Shown piece after piece: positions 1 through 7,940 of a stretch of 64,000 bases of DNA. Numbering within the stretch: position 1 is the stretch's first letter; each line of letters begins with the position of its first letter. The stretch is from Odoribacter sp036657595. GTDB lineage: Bacteria > Bacteroidota > Bacteroidia > Bacteroidales > Marinifilaceae. The stretch covers positions 17,461-81,460 of the forward strand of contig JAVXFZ010000003.1 in the NCBI GenBank assembly GCA_036657595.1, read 5' to 3'. Under the pieces are notes generated by a model. It did not search any database and had not been told where the DNA came from. It worked only from the letters and a program-made list of their open reading frames with translations. Both the position numbers and the translations under genes were made by a program.

Positions 1-179
1 TGAAATCGGAATTTTATATTCCAAAGGTGGTGGATAAGATGATCAAAGACAATAATGCAGTGGTGAAAGTATTGAAAACGGATGCCAAATGGTTCGGAAT
101 TACTTATAAAGAAGATACTCCCTCCGTCAATGCAGCTTTAGCAGCATTCGATCAGGTAGGGAAATATACGGATCTTTAA
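1..179 (+). CDS. Sugar nucleotidyltransferase, C-terminal end (partial)
   Basis: The window opens inside a gene. Reading codons from base 3 gives about 58 residues to a TAA at 177-179. The tail contains SEFYIPKVVDKM and KVLKTDAKWFGITYKED, which resembles the C-terminus of the Bacteroidetes NTP-transferase proteins (glucose-1-phosphate thymidylyl/uridylyltransferase fold) often found with a sugar kinase. These enzymes activate sugar phosphates to nucleotide sugars in the cytoplasm. The catalytic GXGXRXRP loop would lie upstream, outside the window, so activity cannot be judged. A strong terminator follows 15 bases after the stop. Family assignment is from memory of the conserved tail. Confidence 0.7.
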   Translation, partial: KSEFYIPKVVDKMIKDNNAVVKVLKTDAKWFGITYKEDTPSVNAALAAFDQVGKYTDL

Positions 180-193
180 ACTATTTTTTGCTA

Positions 194-231
194 AAACCCT
201 GCACGCAAGCAATCACTTGTGTGCAGGGTTT
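194..231 (+). terminator. Rho-independent terminator
   Basis: A 16-bp stem (194-209 with 216-231, one G-T pair) around a 6-base loop is followed by a T-rich stretch. It ends the nucleotidyltransferase transcript. Confidence 0.85.
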
Positions 232-371
232 TTACTTTTATAAAAAGGAATAGATAGCATAGAATTATTATCACTTTTTAGTAACTATGTTTTCTCATCT
301 GACGTTTATAGATGAAAATCCAAGTGGACGACTGATTGGAGCATCTGCAAGGAATTAAATAATTAAACGTT

Positions 372-530
372 ATGGAAAAAAAGAAAAACAATATTTGGCT
401 GGCTACCGGCGTTATCATTATCTGCATATTACTGCTCTTTTGGCTCTTTGCCCGTACAATCCTTGTTGAAGACAGCGAATTGGAAACAACCGATCTACCG
501 GCACTTATTCAATCATCTCCGAGCGAATGA
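372..530 (+). CDS. Small single-pass membrane protein (52 aa)
   Basis: ATG at 372 to TGA at 528-530 encodes 52 residues: a basic N-terminus (MEKKKNN), one hydrophobic segment at about residues 9-27 (IWLATGVIIICILLLFWLF), then an acidic/polar tail. The topology suggests an N-in membrane protein with a short extracytoplasmic tail. Its last 26 bases overlap the 3' end of the convergent DoxX gene. No family is recognised and no clear Shine-Dalgarno precedes it, though the context is AT-rich as usual in Bacteroidetes. The clean charge/hydrophobic layout makes a real gene plausible but not certain. Confidence 0.5.
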   Translation: MEKKKNNIWLATGVIIICILLLFWLFARTILVEDSELETTDLPALIQSSPSE

Positions 531-945
531 GCTTTTTACGGATCATTGTATCTAAAGAATAACGATAAGCCCCTGTCCATAAAAGAACTATGCTCATTCC
601 TAAATAGAGGAGAGGTAGTTCTTTTTGATAAAAAGTAGCAGTGGTATCAATCATAAATAAGACGACAATCATATCAAACATCAAAGGCAATATTGCCAAT
701 CGTGTCAGACAACCCAGTATTAAGAGCAACGAGCAACCTATTTCTGCAAAAAGGACTAATCCTAAGGATAATTGACTACCTATCCCCAAAGGATCAGGAA
801 AAACAGTAGACAAGGTGACGAAAGAGATCATTTTACTCCAACCGTGGGTGAGCATCATTCCCCCAAGTAATAAACGCAAGAAAAGAATGGCAATATCTGA
901 GTATTTCCGGTCGGTAGCCACTAATCTTAATAGTAAATCTTTCAT
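505..945 (-). CDS. DoxX family membrane protein
   Basis: This 146-residue protein has four hydrophobic segments and the DoxX-type start LRLLLGGMMLTHGWSKM, followed by GSQLSLGLVLFAEIGCSLLLILG and LAILPLMFDMIVVLFMI. DoxX proteins are small inner-membrane proteins; some are linked to quinone or thiosulfate chemistry and oxidative stress, but this member's substrate is unknown. Length is normal for the family. It is transcribed away from the AraC-type regulator at 1199 and the two share a 250-bp divergent intergenic region, so the regulator may act on it (inference). Its 3' end overlaps a small convergent membrane ORF. Confidence 0.85.
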   Translation of the reverse strand: MKDLLLRLVATDRKYSDIAILFLRLLLGGMMLTHGWSKMISFVTLSTVFPDPLGIGSQLSLGLVLFAEIGCSLLLILGCLTRLAILPLMFDMIVVLFMIDTTATFYQKELPLLYLGMSIVLLWTGAYRYSLDTMIRKKLIRSEMIE

Positions 946-1138
946 AGTATTATTTTTTCTATCATTTACGGAAAATCATTGGTGAATGTTTTGCGGAAAA
1001 TTTTCTCGTTTCCTCTCGACAAGGTCTATTTTGTGAAGTATTTAAGTCTACCTATACTCGACCGTGTAAAAATATTGTCCTTATCAAAAAAACGTCCTCT
1101 CATTCTGTTGAAACAGGTTTTATTCAAATGGAAAAAAT

Positions 1139-1146
1139 TACCTTTG
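1139..1146 (+). promoter_or_regulatory. Bacteroidetes -7 box before the AraC-type regulator
   Basis: TACCTTTG matches the TAnnTTTG -7 consensus and lies 53 bases before the ATG at 1199. No good TTTG -33 box is found at the expected 19-20 bp. Instead an imperfect palindrome, CTGTTGAAACAG, lies about 20-30 bases upstream (1106-1117), a possible operator. Confidence 0.45.
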
Positions 1147-1198
1147 TAGTTTCATTGAAATTTATAAAAAATAAAACAACGAGAATGAAAGGAAATTG

Positions 1199-3130
1199 AT
1201 GAAGATATATAGACGAATCATTATAAGATTTTCAGTTTTTGTACTATTTTTTCTATGCTATTCCTGCCATAATAAGGAGGTCGGAGTAAGAAGTATGGAG
1301 TTATGTAAGCAGATGGATAGTGCCAGACTATATTGTATCAATGGACAACAGAAGATTGATTCATTGGTGAAGTTATCTGTCGGATTTTCATCTGCTGAAC
1401 GCTATGTGGTATTATTCCACGCAATGGAATACAGCCTTAGTCTTTTTCATAAGGAGCAGGCAATACGCTATCTACAATCGTTTGATTCACTGCCACTACC
1501 AAAGTCGTGTGATAAAGCAACCGCTTTCCTACTATTGGATTGTCACTCGCAAGGAAATAATCTCCTTTACTTTTCCCCCCGCTTGGTTGCTCCTCAATGG
1601 ATTGGTTCTTTATTGTTTGATATGGAAAATCGCTGGCAACTTACCCCTCAGGAAAGATTACGCTTTTTGGTGATAAAATCAGGGATTTATTTCAATATTT
1701 TCAAAGAATACAAGTCTGCTCTGATCATTGCCAATGAAGGAATTAAACTTGCTAAAAAGCATAGAGCCAATCAGAAAATGATAATGGACCTTTTCTGGAT
1801 ATCGTTTCAAAGTGCGTTACAGTTGGAAGAGGATGACCAATTACTAGCAATGAAGGATGATTTTATAAAACTTTCAGAAACTTATCAGTTCGATTCTTTA
1901 GCAAAAGAAAGTATATATTACACGTTCGGAGCATTGTATGAACAACAGGGCGATTATCACGAGGCGTATGCCTGTTTGAACAAAACGAAAAGGATGCATT
2001 CCGGTGGATATAACACGATGTACACGCGTATATATGTTGGAATTGATAGTATTCCTGCTGCATTGGCTTACATAGAAAAAAAACGCAAAGAAAATCCTCA
2101 CCCACTCATCCTTGCCCGTATGGCGTGGGACGAGTCCTACATTCATCAAAAACAGGGTGACAATGCAGGATATGAGCGCTGTTTGCTTCAGTCAGTAGAA
2201 ATATACGACCGCTTCCCTCAATCACAAAACGAAGTGAATAGCTGTGCCCCTTCTGAAGCTTATGCCCGGATGTTATGGAAACAAGGAAAACATTCGGAAG
2301 CCATTCAGCGGATGGAATTGGTAAATAGTAAACTGACAGCAGGAAAGGATTTCAGTAAGTCGGTTGGTTTTAAGTTTCACGATTCGTCCATACAGATAAA
2401 TAGACTGCGCCTTTTGAGAGATTATTATAATGCAACAGGTCGCACGGCGGATGCTTTCCGCCAGTCGTTATTGTGTGACAGTTTGGAACAAGAATTAGCA
2501 AAAGCGCGTTTATTGGCAGAGCGACAGAAAACGACAACAGCGACATATACAATGGAGTTGGTAGGTAATTTAGAGTTGCGAGCAAGTGAGTTCTTACAGG
2601 AACGGCAAAAATTGTATTTTACCTATTCTATATTAGGAGGAACACTACTGGGAGTGGTGGTGCTTTTGTTACTTTATCAGCAGCGCGAACGACAATTGAA
2701 TGTGTTGTACACCCGCCAGAAAGAGATCGAGCAGTTGCACGCTGAAAAACAACAGATTGTGTCTGTAAAGAATGATGTACTTTCGCCCGAAGATCAATTG
2801 TTCAAGGATCTTGAGCAACGATTCTATCAAGAAGAATTATTCCGTAATCCGGGCTTCTCGCGCGATGATCTCTGTAAACTTGGCGGATCAAATCGAATGT
2901 ATATTTCTACCTGCATCAATAAGTATACGGGAACAAATATCAATCAATGGATCAACAAAGCACGAATTGATTATGCAATTCGACTGATCGCCAATGGAGA
3001 GAGTGATTTAACAAGACTTTCGGAACAATCCGGCTTTTCGTCCATCAAGACGTTCTTCCGCAGCTTTAAACAGTTCACAAATTTGACTCCACGACAGTAT
3101 ATCGTTCGCGAAGAACAGAAGAATGGATAA
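1199..3130 (+). CDS. Membrane-anchored TPR sensor with AraC-type DNA-binding domain
   Basis: This 643-residue protein has an N-terminal signal with a lipobox-like cysteine (LCYSC at about 20-24) and a long helical region rich in TPR-like pairs (for example YYTFGALYEQQGDYHEAYACL). One transmembrane segment follows (ILGGTLLGVVVLLLLY, near residue 480), then a coiled-coil linker and a C-terminal AraC/XylS helix-turn-helix (about 540-640: LTRLSEQSGFSSIKTFFRSFKQFTNLTPRQY). The architecture is that of Bacteroidetes regulators that sense through an extracytoplasmic TPR domain and bind DNA inside the cell. The ATG at 1199 is preceded by AAAGGA at good spacing; the TTG three bases earlier is less likely. 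Targets are unknown; the divergent DoxX gene and the downstream cluster are candidates. Confidence 0.85.
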   Translation: MKIYRRIIIRFSVFVLFFLCYSCHNKEVGVRSMELCKQMDSARLYCINGQQKIDSLVKLSVGFSSAERYVVLFHAMEYSLSLFHKEQAIRYLQSFDSLPLPKSCDKATAFLLLDCHSQGNNLLYFSPRLVAPQWIGSLLFDMENRWQLTPQERLRFLVIKSGIYFNIFKEYKSALIIANEGIKLAKKHRANQKMIMDLFWISFQSALQLEEDDQLLAMKDDFIKLSETYQFDSLAKESIYYTFGALYEQQGDYHEAYACLNKTKRMHSGGYNTMYTRIYVGIDSIPAALAYIEKKRKENPHPLILARMAWDESYIHQKQGDNAGYERCLLQSVEIYDRFPQSQNEVNSCAPSEAYARMLWKQGKHSEAIQRMELVNSKLTAGKDFSKSVGFKFHDSSIQINRLRLLRDYYNATGRTADAFRQSLLCDSLEQELAKARLLAERQKTTTATYTMELVGNLELRASEFLQERQKLYFTYSILGGTLLGVVVLLLLYQQRERQLNVLYTRQKEIEQLHAEKQQIVSVKNDVLSPEDQLFKDLEQRFYQEELFRNPGFSRDDLCKLGGSNRMYISTCINKYTGTNINQWINKARIDYAIRLIANGESDLTRLSEQSGFSSIKTFFRSFKQFTNLTPRQYIVREEQKNG

Positions 3131-3280
3131 AATATACAACATTGAATATTCAAGTATTTTTTTGATTTTTGTTCTATCTATAAAACTGCCTTAAGAGGGG
3201 TTTTCCCATCACACCAGCCATTCGGGAATCCCCCTCCACCCACTATTTAGCCACTATCGTTAGTGTCAATAAAATATCTT

Positions 3281-3315
3281 AAAAAGATGCGATCGCAGGT
3301 AATTGCATCTTTTTT
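3281..3315 (+). terminator. Rho-independent terminator
   Basis: A 10-bp perfect stem (AAAAAGATGC at 3281-3290 with GCATCTTTTT at 3305-3314) ends in a T-run. It closes the transcript of the regulator at 1199. Confidence 0.75.
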
Positions 3316-3322
3316 GTACAGA

Positions 3323-3492
3323 CAAATTGTAAATATCTTATCTCAAATTGTAAAATAAAAGTATAATTATCTGTTATTAATCCTATTACAAACTATTCTC
3401 TTCCGCCCGAAGTAGCCTATTTTGTGGAAAATAATGTGAAAGATATTCCTAACAAATACCTAAGTTTGTAAAGAAGCGATCATCTTTGTAAA
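3323..3492 (+). promoter_or_regulatory. Paired direct repeats upstream of the second AraC-type regulator
   Basis: CAAATTGTAAA occurs at 3323-3333 and 3344-3354, exactly 21 bases apart. TTTGTAAA recurs at 3465-3472 and 3485-3492, 20 bases apart. Spacing of two helical turns is typical of AraC-family operator half-sites. The pairs lie 145-315 bases before the ATG at 3637, in an otherwise gene-free 506-bp region. A role as an autoregulatory site is inferred. Confidence 0.45.
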
Positions 3493-3636
3493 ATAACAGT
3501 GGCTACTAATCATTCAAATTAGGTAAAAAATATTATTCAATCTACGGCAATAGAAATATTGACACATTACGGGATAATATTTATAACACAAAATAGATCT
3601 ACTACCGAAGATAAAAAATAACAAAAAGAAGAAACT

Positions 3637-4710
3637 ATGGGGACATTGAATACATTGCTAAATATAATGTTTCACTTTACACCTTTCGGAGCGTTGTTGT
3701 GTGCCATTCTATTATTTATGCGTAGAAAAGATAGTGATAAAGCAAGAATCGTATTGGCTGTCAGTTTCGCAAGTTGGGGTATACTGATGCTTGGAAGCAC
3801 CATTCATCACTACAGCGACACAATAGATACAACAAAAGAGATATTCTCTCTGATAAGTCTTAATATTACCGTTTTTGTCACCTTCATTATGACTTTATAT
3901 CCGATTGCAATCATCAATCCTGACAAGCAATCTATTAAAAATATCTTTATCTTATTTTTACCCTATATTTTGATCAATGTCTTTCTACTCTTATCCACTC
4001 CCGAATTTAGGAAATTCACTTCGGTGGAGGAAATATTTCTACATTTCACAAAGTATGATGTATTGCTTCGATTTGGATTTGTCGTATATATGATTATTAT
4101 CTCTTTTTTCGTATTTTATCTTCCCTACAAACACACACGAAGTCGTGTCAATCTCCACTGGATACACGGATATTGTTTGGGAATGATAGGTGTTATATTT
4201 TTTTATACCATCTGGTTATTTATCGGATCGGATATTACACGTCTTTTACTTCAAATCTATTGTTTAAGTTTCTGCCTCGTAATGACCTATCAAGAATTAT
4301 ATATACGCTTAGCATTCCCACTTTACGAGCCAATTCCTACAAAGGAAAATACTACCACAAAGACCATATCACCATTACAGCAAAAACTATTACAGTTACT
4401 GGAAGAGCAGTCTATATGGCGTAATCCTGATCTGACTATTATTGAATTGGCGACGTTACTTGGGACAAATCGTACAACCCTCTCTAAAACTATTAAAGAA
4501 TCCGGATTTGACGGATTTTATGACCTGATCAATACTTATAGAATAAAGGAATTTATATACATCATCGAACATCAAAAAATAAATGGTATTCACGAAACCT
4601 TCTTTGATGTGGGTTTTCGATCCAAAGTAACAGCTACCCGCTACTTCCGTCAACAAACAGGAAGCACACCATCAGAATATCTTCAACACGTATTACTCAA
4701 CACCAAATAA
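3637..4710 (+). CDS. Multi-pass membrane AraC-family regulator
   Basis: The protein has 357 residues. The first 235 carry about six to seven hydrophobic segments (for example PFGALLCAILLFM, IFILFLPYILINVFLLL, FGFVVYMIIISFFVFYL, GYCLGMIGVIFFYTIWLFI). The last 110 form an AraC-type helix-turn-helix (LTIIELATLLGTNRTTLSKTIKESG, then FDVGFRSKVTATRYFRQQTGSTPSEYL). Such proteins are membrane one-component regulators whose ligand is rarely known. It stands directly before the TRL-lipoprotein/GLUG/HU cluster, with four spaced TGAAAC repeats just after its stop codon, so it is the best candidate regulator of that cluster (inference). Confidence 0.85.
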   Translation: MGTLNTLLNIMFHFTPFGALLCAILLFMRRKDSDKARIVLAVSFASWGILMLGSTIHHYSDTIDTTKEIFSLISLNITVFVTFIMTLYPIAIINPDKQSIKNIFILFLPYILINVFLLLSTPEFRKFTSVEEIFLHFTKYDVLLRFGFVVYMIIISFFVFYLPYKHTRSRVNLHWIHGYCLGMIGVIFFYTIWLFIGSDITRLLLQIYCLSFCLVMTYQELYIRLAFPLYEPIPTKENTTTKTISPLQQKLLQLLEEQSIWRNPDLTIIELATLLGTNRTTLSKTIKESGFDGFYDLINTYRIKEFIYIIEHQKINGIHETFFDVGFRSKVTATRYFRQQTGSTPSEYLQHVLLNTK

Positions 4711-4720
4711 AAGTAAAATT

Positions 4721-4834
4721 GTCTTATTGAAACTAAAATGGTCGTAATGAAACCTGAATAGTAAATTATTGTCGTAATGAAACGATATTATTTACTCAGT
4801 GAAACTCGTTACTTCTTGTATCAATGTATGTTTG
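4721..4834 (+). promoter_or_regulatory. Four TGAAAC repeats and a -7 box before the TRL-like gene
   Basis: GTCGTAATGAAAC occurs twice (4741-4753 and 4771-4783), with partial copies TCTTATTGAAAC ending at 4733 and CAGTGAAAC ending at 4805. Successive GAAAC cores are 20, 30 and 22 bases apart, all on the same strand. A -7 box TATGTTTG lies at 4827-4834. There is no TTTG at the -33 position; the last repeat sits there instead. This is the expected layout for an activator-dependent promoter. Confidence 0.6.
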
Positions 4835-4900
4835 TGAAGGATAGTTTGTGAAGCCTCCTTCAAGGCTTGTCTATGTTATATTTTACTAAAATTTTATTTT

Positions 4901-5221
4901 ATGAAAAGAAAAATTTTATTTGGTGGTGTTATCTTGGCAGTTGCTGCCTTAATGTCAAGTTGTGCTGTTGTTCAATCCCCTGTTGGAGCTTGGGCGTATG
5001 TAAATGTAAAAGGTCCTGTGGCTGTAACAAGCAATTCCGGATCATCTAAAGTGGGTACGGCAGAATGTCAAGGCATTCTGGGATTAGTGGCTACCGGAGA
5101 TGCCAGTATACAAACAGCTGCTAAATCTGCCGGTATCAGTAGAATTCACCACGTAGACTACGAATCGAGTTCCATCTTAGGAATTATCGGTAAATACAAA
5201 GTAGTCGTTTACGGAGAATAA
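4901..5221 (+). CDS. TRL-like family lipoprotein
   Basis: This 106-residue protein has a signal peptide with lipobox (AALMSSC, cysteine 21) and a small glycine/alanine-rich domain: GPVAVTSNSGSSKVGTAECQGILGLVATGDASIQTAAKSAGISRIHHVDYE. That matches the TRL-like family of small bacterial lipoproteins with unknown molecular role. Acylation would place it in the periplasm or outer membrane. It is the first gene after the GAAAC-repeat promoter and is followed at 65 bases by a secreted protein. The family call rests on the GxxxVGxAxCxxILGLVATGDAS pattern. Confidence 0.8.
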   Translation: MKRKILFGGVILAVAALMSSCAVVQSPVGAWAYVNVKGPVAVTSNSGSSKVGTAECQGILGLVATGDASIQTAAKSAGISRIHHVDYESSSILGIIGKYKVVVYGE

Positions 5222-5240
5222 TTTAAGGTAGTATAGAAAA

Positions 5241-5263
5241 GGAGAGTTGCTACACAACTCTCC
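5241..5263 (+). terminator. Hairpin after the TRL-like gene (possible attenuator)
   Basis: A 9-bp perfect stem (GGAGAGTTG with CAACTCTCC, 5-base loop) lies 20 bases after the stop codon. The bases that follow (TCCTTTAAA) are a poor U-tract, so partial termination or 3'-end protection is more likely than full termination. Confidence 0.4.
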
Positions 5264-5286
5264 TCCTTTAAAAAAATGAAAAGATT

Positions 5287-5787
5287 ATGAATAAGCTACT
5301 CATTTTATTGTGTTTGGTGACTTTCTCCGCTTCCGGTCAAAATATTCGGGATTATTATGTGACCAATAATCAATTGGATGGTACATTATTTTTCATTTTT
5401 CCCCTATCTCTTTTTGAAGAACGAGGAAATGGAGATCTCACAATGGATATCACTTACAAAACAAAGAGAGACTCTGCAACAGTGAATTTTACTTACTATC
5501 AGACAAGTATGACAGTGGCTGATTCTGTATCTTTTGATGGGAATACCGAAAGACTAAGCGGAATACCACAAAAATTGTATATTGAGGCACAAAAGCTACC
5601 CCAATGGGAACATCGATATTCATTAAAAGTTCCTTTCAAACAATTATCAGCCATCTTCGCAAAGGAGACTCCTTTTCGGATTCATATCTACTCACAAGGA
5701 AAATTATTGACTTATAATCCCAAACGAGCAGGATGGTCTAAACACATAAAAATCATCCATACCATATTGGAAATGACTCAAATGTGA
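5287..5787 (+). CDS. Secreted protein of unknown function
   Basis: I do not recognise this 166-residue protein. It has a clear signal peptide (MNKLLILLCLVTFSASGQ, cleavage after about residue 17) and a mostly beta-strand-like body with many aromatic and Thr/Ser residues (LTMDITYKTKRDSATVNFTYYQTSM). There is no lipobox, no transmembrane segment after the signal and no cysteine in the mature part, so a soluble periplasmic or secreted protein is likely. It sits between the TRL-like lipoprotein and two GLUG-like proteins in the same direction and may be co-transcribed with them, despite the hairpin upstream. Confidence 0.65.
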   Translation: MNKLLILLCLVTFSASGQNIRDYYVTNNQLDGTLFFIFPLSLFEERGNGDLTMDITYKTKRDSATVNFTYYQTSMTVADSVSFDGNTERLSGIPQKLYIEAQKLPQWEHRYSLKVPFKQLSAIFAKETPFRIHIYSQGKLLTYNPKRAGWSKHIKIIHTILEMTQM

Positions 5788-5841
5788 CAATAATAATAGA
5801 GGGAAAATAGTAAATAATATATATTATAATAATTATTATTT

Positions 5842-6870
5842 ATGAATAGTTTAATACAAAGAATCATTCATCAGCGCAAAGAAAGGAAGAAAGGAAATAT
5901 GATGAATAAAAGTGGGCTTGTAATCAGCCTACGAAATATTCATTTACGCCAACTATCTGATCGAACCAATTTAAATGCAGCCATCTGTGTTTGGCAAGGT
6001 GATGTGAAATACTATATTGAAAAAATTCCATTAAAGAATTCTCCTGATGCGGAAAGCGTTTGGCTGGATTTTACTGGAAGAGAAAAAGAATTGACAGCAG
6101 GAGAATGGGTAGTAAGAGAAATTGAAATTTCAGAGACGGAAGAAGTAATCTATCGGTACGAGGTGTGTCGTTCAATCACAGTGGAATGGGAAGGAAACAA
6201 CTATTACGACTGGACAGTTGATAATGACTGGGGAGGTCTGGGAAACGGCAGTAAAAAACAACCTTATGAGGTCTGTTCTCCACGGACACTCGATCGGGTC
6301 AGAAATTACGTAAATAAAGAAAATATTTATTTTCGTCAGATGTGTGACATTCAATTAACTGGAGCATTAAAAATCAATTACAGCAAAGCAGCCCGATTAT
6401 TTATTAGTCAACCGGATGGTTTTCTTGGAGATGAAAAAGGTTGGCTTCCAATAGGTTTATATACAGATAAAAAAGAAGATGCTTCTTTCCAGGGAGAATA
6501 TGACGGGAAAGGGTTTAAAATTGATGGATTGTTTATTAATCGTCCCAACTGTGATGTACAAGGACTTTTCGGAATTGTAGAAGGGGCATCAAAGCGTTCT
6601 CCCGCCTATCTGCTGAATATTCACATTGGCGACACCAGTGCTATTACAGGACAGTCTTATCTCGGAGGTGTAGTAGGAAATGCCGGCTATGCTGTCATCC
6701 ACGATTGTACTAACTACGGACAGATAAATGGAATTAAAAATGTGGGAGGAATAGCCGGAGCAACTATACATACGGACATTGCTGATTGTTGTAATTTCGG
6801 TTATATCACAGGTGTCAGAGATTGGAATGAAGTTGTCGGTCGAGATGCTGGAAGTGGTATAAGAAAATAA
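5842..6870 (+). CDS. GLUG-motif-like repeat protein without signal peptide (first copy)
   Basis: Up to 342 residues. The N-terminal half (about 20-170) is unrecognised. The C-terminal half shows the segments that usually surround GLUG repeats: GWLPIG, FQGEYDGKGFKIDGLFINRPN, QGLFGIVEG, then SYLGGVVGNAGYAVIHDCTNYGQI and VGGIAGATIHTDIADCCNFGYI. These repeats form beta-helix-like solenoids, usually in secreted adhesins and proteases. Here no signal peptide is present from any plausible start, which is odd. ATG 5842 is the longest start; ATG 5899/5902 follows a purine-rich AAGGAAGAAAGGA and may be the real one. A second protein of this type follows 12 bases later. Confidence 0.7.
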   Translation: MNSLIQRIIHQRKERKKGNMMNKSGLVISLRNIHLRQLSDRTNLNAAICVWQGDVKYYIEKIPLKNSPDAESVWLDFTGREKELTAGEWVVREIEISETEEVIYRYEVCRSITVEWEGNNYYDWTVDNDWGGLGNGSKKQPYEVCSPRTLDRVRNYVNKENIYFRQMCDIQLTGALKINYSKAARLFISQPDGFLGDEKGWLPIGLYTDKKEDASFQGEYDGKGFKIDGLFINRPNCDVQGLFGIVEGASKRSPAYLLNIHIGDTSAITGQSYLGGVVGNAGYAVIHDCTNYGQINGIKNVGGIAGATIHTDIADCCNFGYITGVRDWNEVVGRDAGSGIRK

Positions 6871-6882
6871 AAATATCATAAA

Positions 6883-7590
6883 ATGGATAATACCGGAGAT
6901 AATAAATCGAAAAAACAGGCATATTCCCTATGGGATGGAATAAAAATGAAACCGGTAAAAGAACATTATCGCCGTTATCTCATCACCTCTGCCGAAGAAT
7001 TGGCTTGGGTAGCTGATATTGTGAATCGCGGGAAACGAAATTTTGCCGGAAAGACGATCTTATTAAAATGTGATATTGATTTAGACAATCATCAATGGGT
7101 ACCTATCGGAATCAGCGAGCAATACCCTTTTTGTGGTGAATTTGATGGAGGGGGTCATATCATACGGGGAGTAAACGTCAGAAGTCATTTTGAATACATC
7201 GGTTTTTTTGGTTGCATTCAAGGGAATCATACAAACACTCCAACAACAATTTGTGATGTACAGTTATTCGAATTAAACATTGAAGGAATCGGTCTCTTTT
7301 CCTATTCCGGTGGATTAGCAGGTTATGTGACACAGAATGTAGAAATATCCAATTGTGTTGTAACGGGAAAAATAATCAGTAAAAATTGTGTAGGAGGAGT
7401 CATCGGCATAGCAGATGAAAGGGTAAATATAAAGAATTGTATAGCCTCCGGAATGATGCAGGGAGCTCTGAACACCGGTGAATTGGTCGGTCAGCAACCC
7501 AAAGATCCATTGATGGCAAATTATGATGATACAGCTACTATCGTCGGAACAACTGACGAAGATATAACCATAAACGAGAGTGTTTTATAG
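6883..7590 (+). CDS. GLUG-motif-like repeat protein without signal peptide (second copy)
   Basis: The protein has 235 residues and begins with a hydrophilic stretch (MDNTGDNKSKKQ). Then come ITSAEELAWVADIVNRGKRNFAGKTILLKCDIDL, HQWVPIG, FCGEFDGGGHIIRGVNV, EYIGFFGCI, SGGLAGYVTQNVEISNCVVTGKI and VGGVIGIADERVNIKNCIASG. This is the usual order of elements in GLUG-containing beta-solenoid proteins. Like its neighbour it lacks any signal peptide, so it should be cytoplasmic unless exported by a dedicated route. The 12-base gap to the gene before it and the absence of a terminator before the HU gene at 7649 suggest a shared transcript. Confidence 0.7.
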   Translation: MDNTGDNKSKKQAYSLWDGIKMKPVKEHYRRYLITSAEELAWVADIVNRGKRNFAGKTILLKCDIDLDNHQWVPIGISEQYPFCGEFDGGGHIIRGVNVRSHFEYIGFFGCIQGNHTNTPTTICDVQLFELNIEGIGLFSYSGGLAGYVTQNVEISNCVVTGKIISKNCVGGVIGIADERVNIKNCIASGMMQGALNTGELVGQQPKDPLMANYDDTATIVGTTDEDITINESVL

Positions 7591-7648
7591 ACGAAACGCA
7601 AAAGTGATTTATTTTATTTTTATTTATTTATTTTTTTAAACATTGAGT

Positions 7649-7918
7649 ATGAATAGAGCAGAATTAGTTAGAGCAATGGCTGAAAAAGCAAACTTATCAC
7701 AAGTTGATTGTAAAAAAGCACTTGAAGCTTTTATACAGACAGTTAGTGAAACATTGCCCAAAGATGAAAAAGTAGTTTTAGTAGGTTTTGGTACCTTTTC
7801 AGTCATTGAAAGAAGTGCTCGTAACGGAAGGAATCCACAAACAGGCAAATTAGTACTAATCCCAGCTAAAAGAGTAGCAAAATTCAAAGCAGGAATTGAA
7901 TTATTGGAGAAAATCTAA
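7649..7918 (+). CDS. HU family DNA-binding protein
   Basis: The 89-residue protein is a canonical HU/IHF subunit: NRAELVRAMAEKANLSQVDCKKALEAFIQTVSETL (dimerisation helices), VVLVGFGTFSVIERSARNGRNPQTG (beta arm with the conserved RNPxTG tip) and a PAKRVAKFKAG tail. HU bends and compacts DNA and acts as a cofactor for repressors and recombinases. ATG 7649 is preferred over the upstream TTG 7643. It follows the GLUG genes by 58 bases of T-rich sequence and ends at a long hairpin. HU genes are common, but this one is placed at the end of an unusual accessory operon. Confidence 0.93.
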   Translation: MNRAELVRAMAEKANLSQVDCKKALEAFIQTVSETLPKDEKVVLVGFGTFSVIERSARNGRNPQTGKLVLIPAKRVAKFKAGIELLEKI

Positions 7919-7940
7919 TGATACTCTTCATTTGCTTAAA

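Noticed and set aside
3465..3492. TTTGTAAA pair read as a -33/-7 promoter
   Set aside because: The spacing between TTTG and the CATCTTTG-like box is only 12 bases, not the 19-20 required; treated as repeats.
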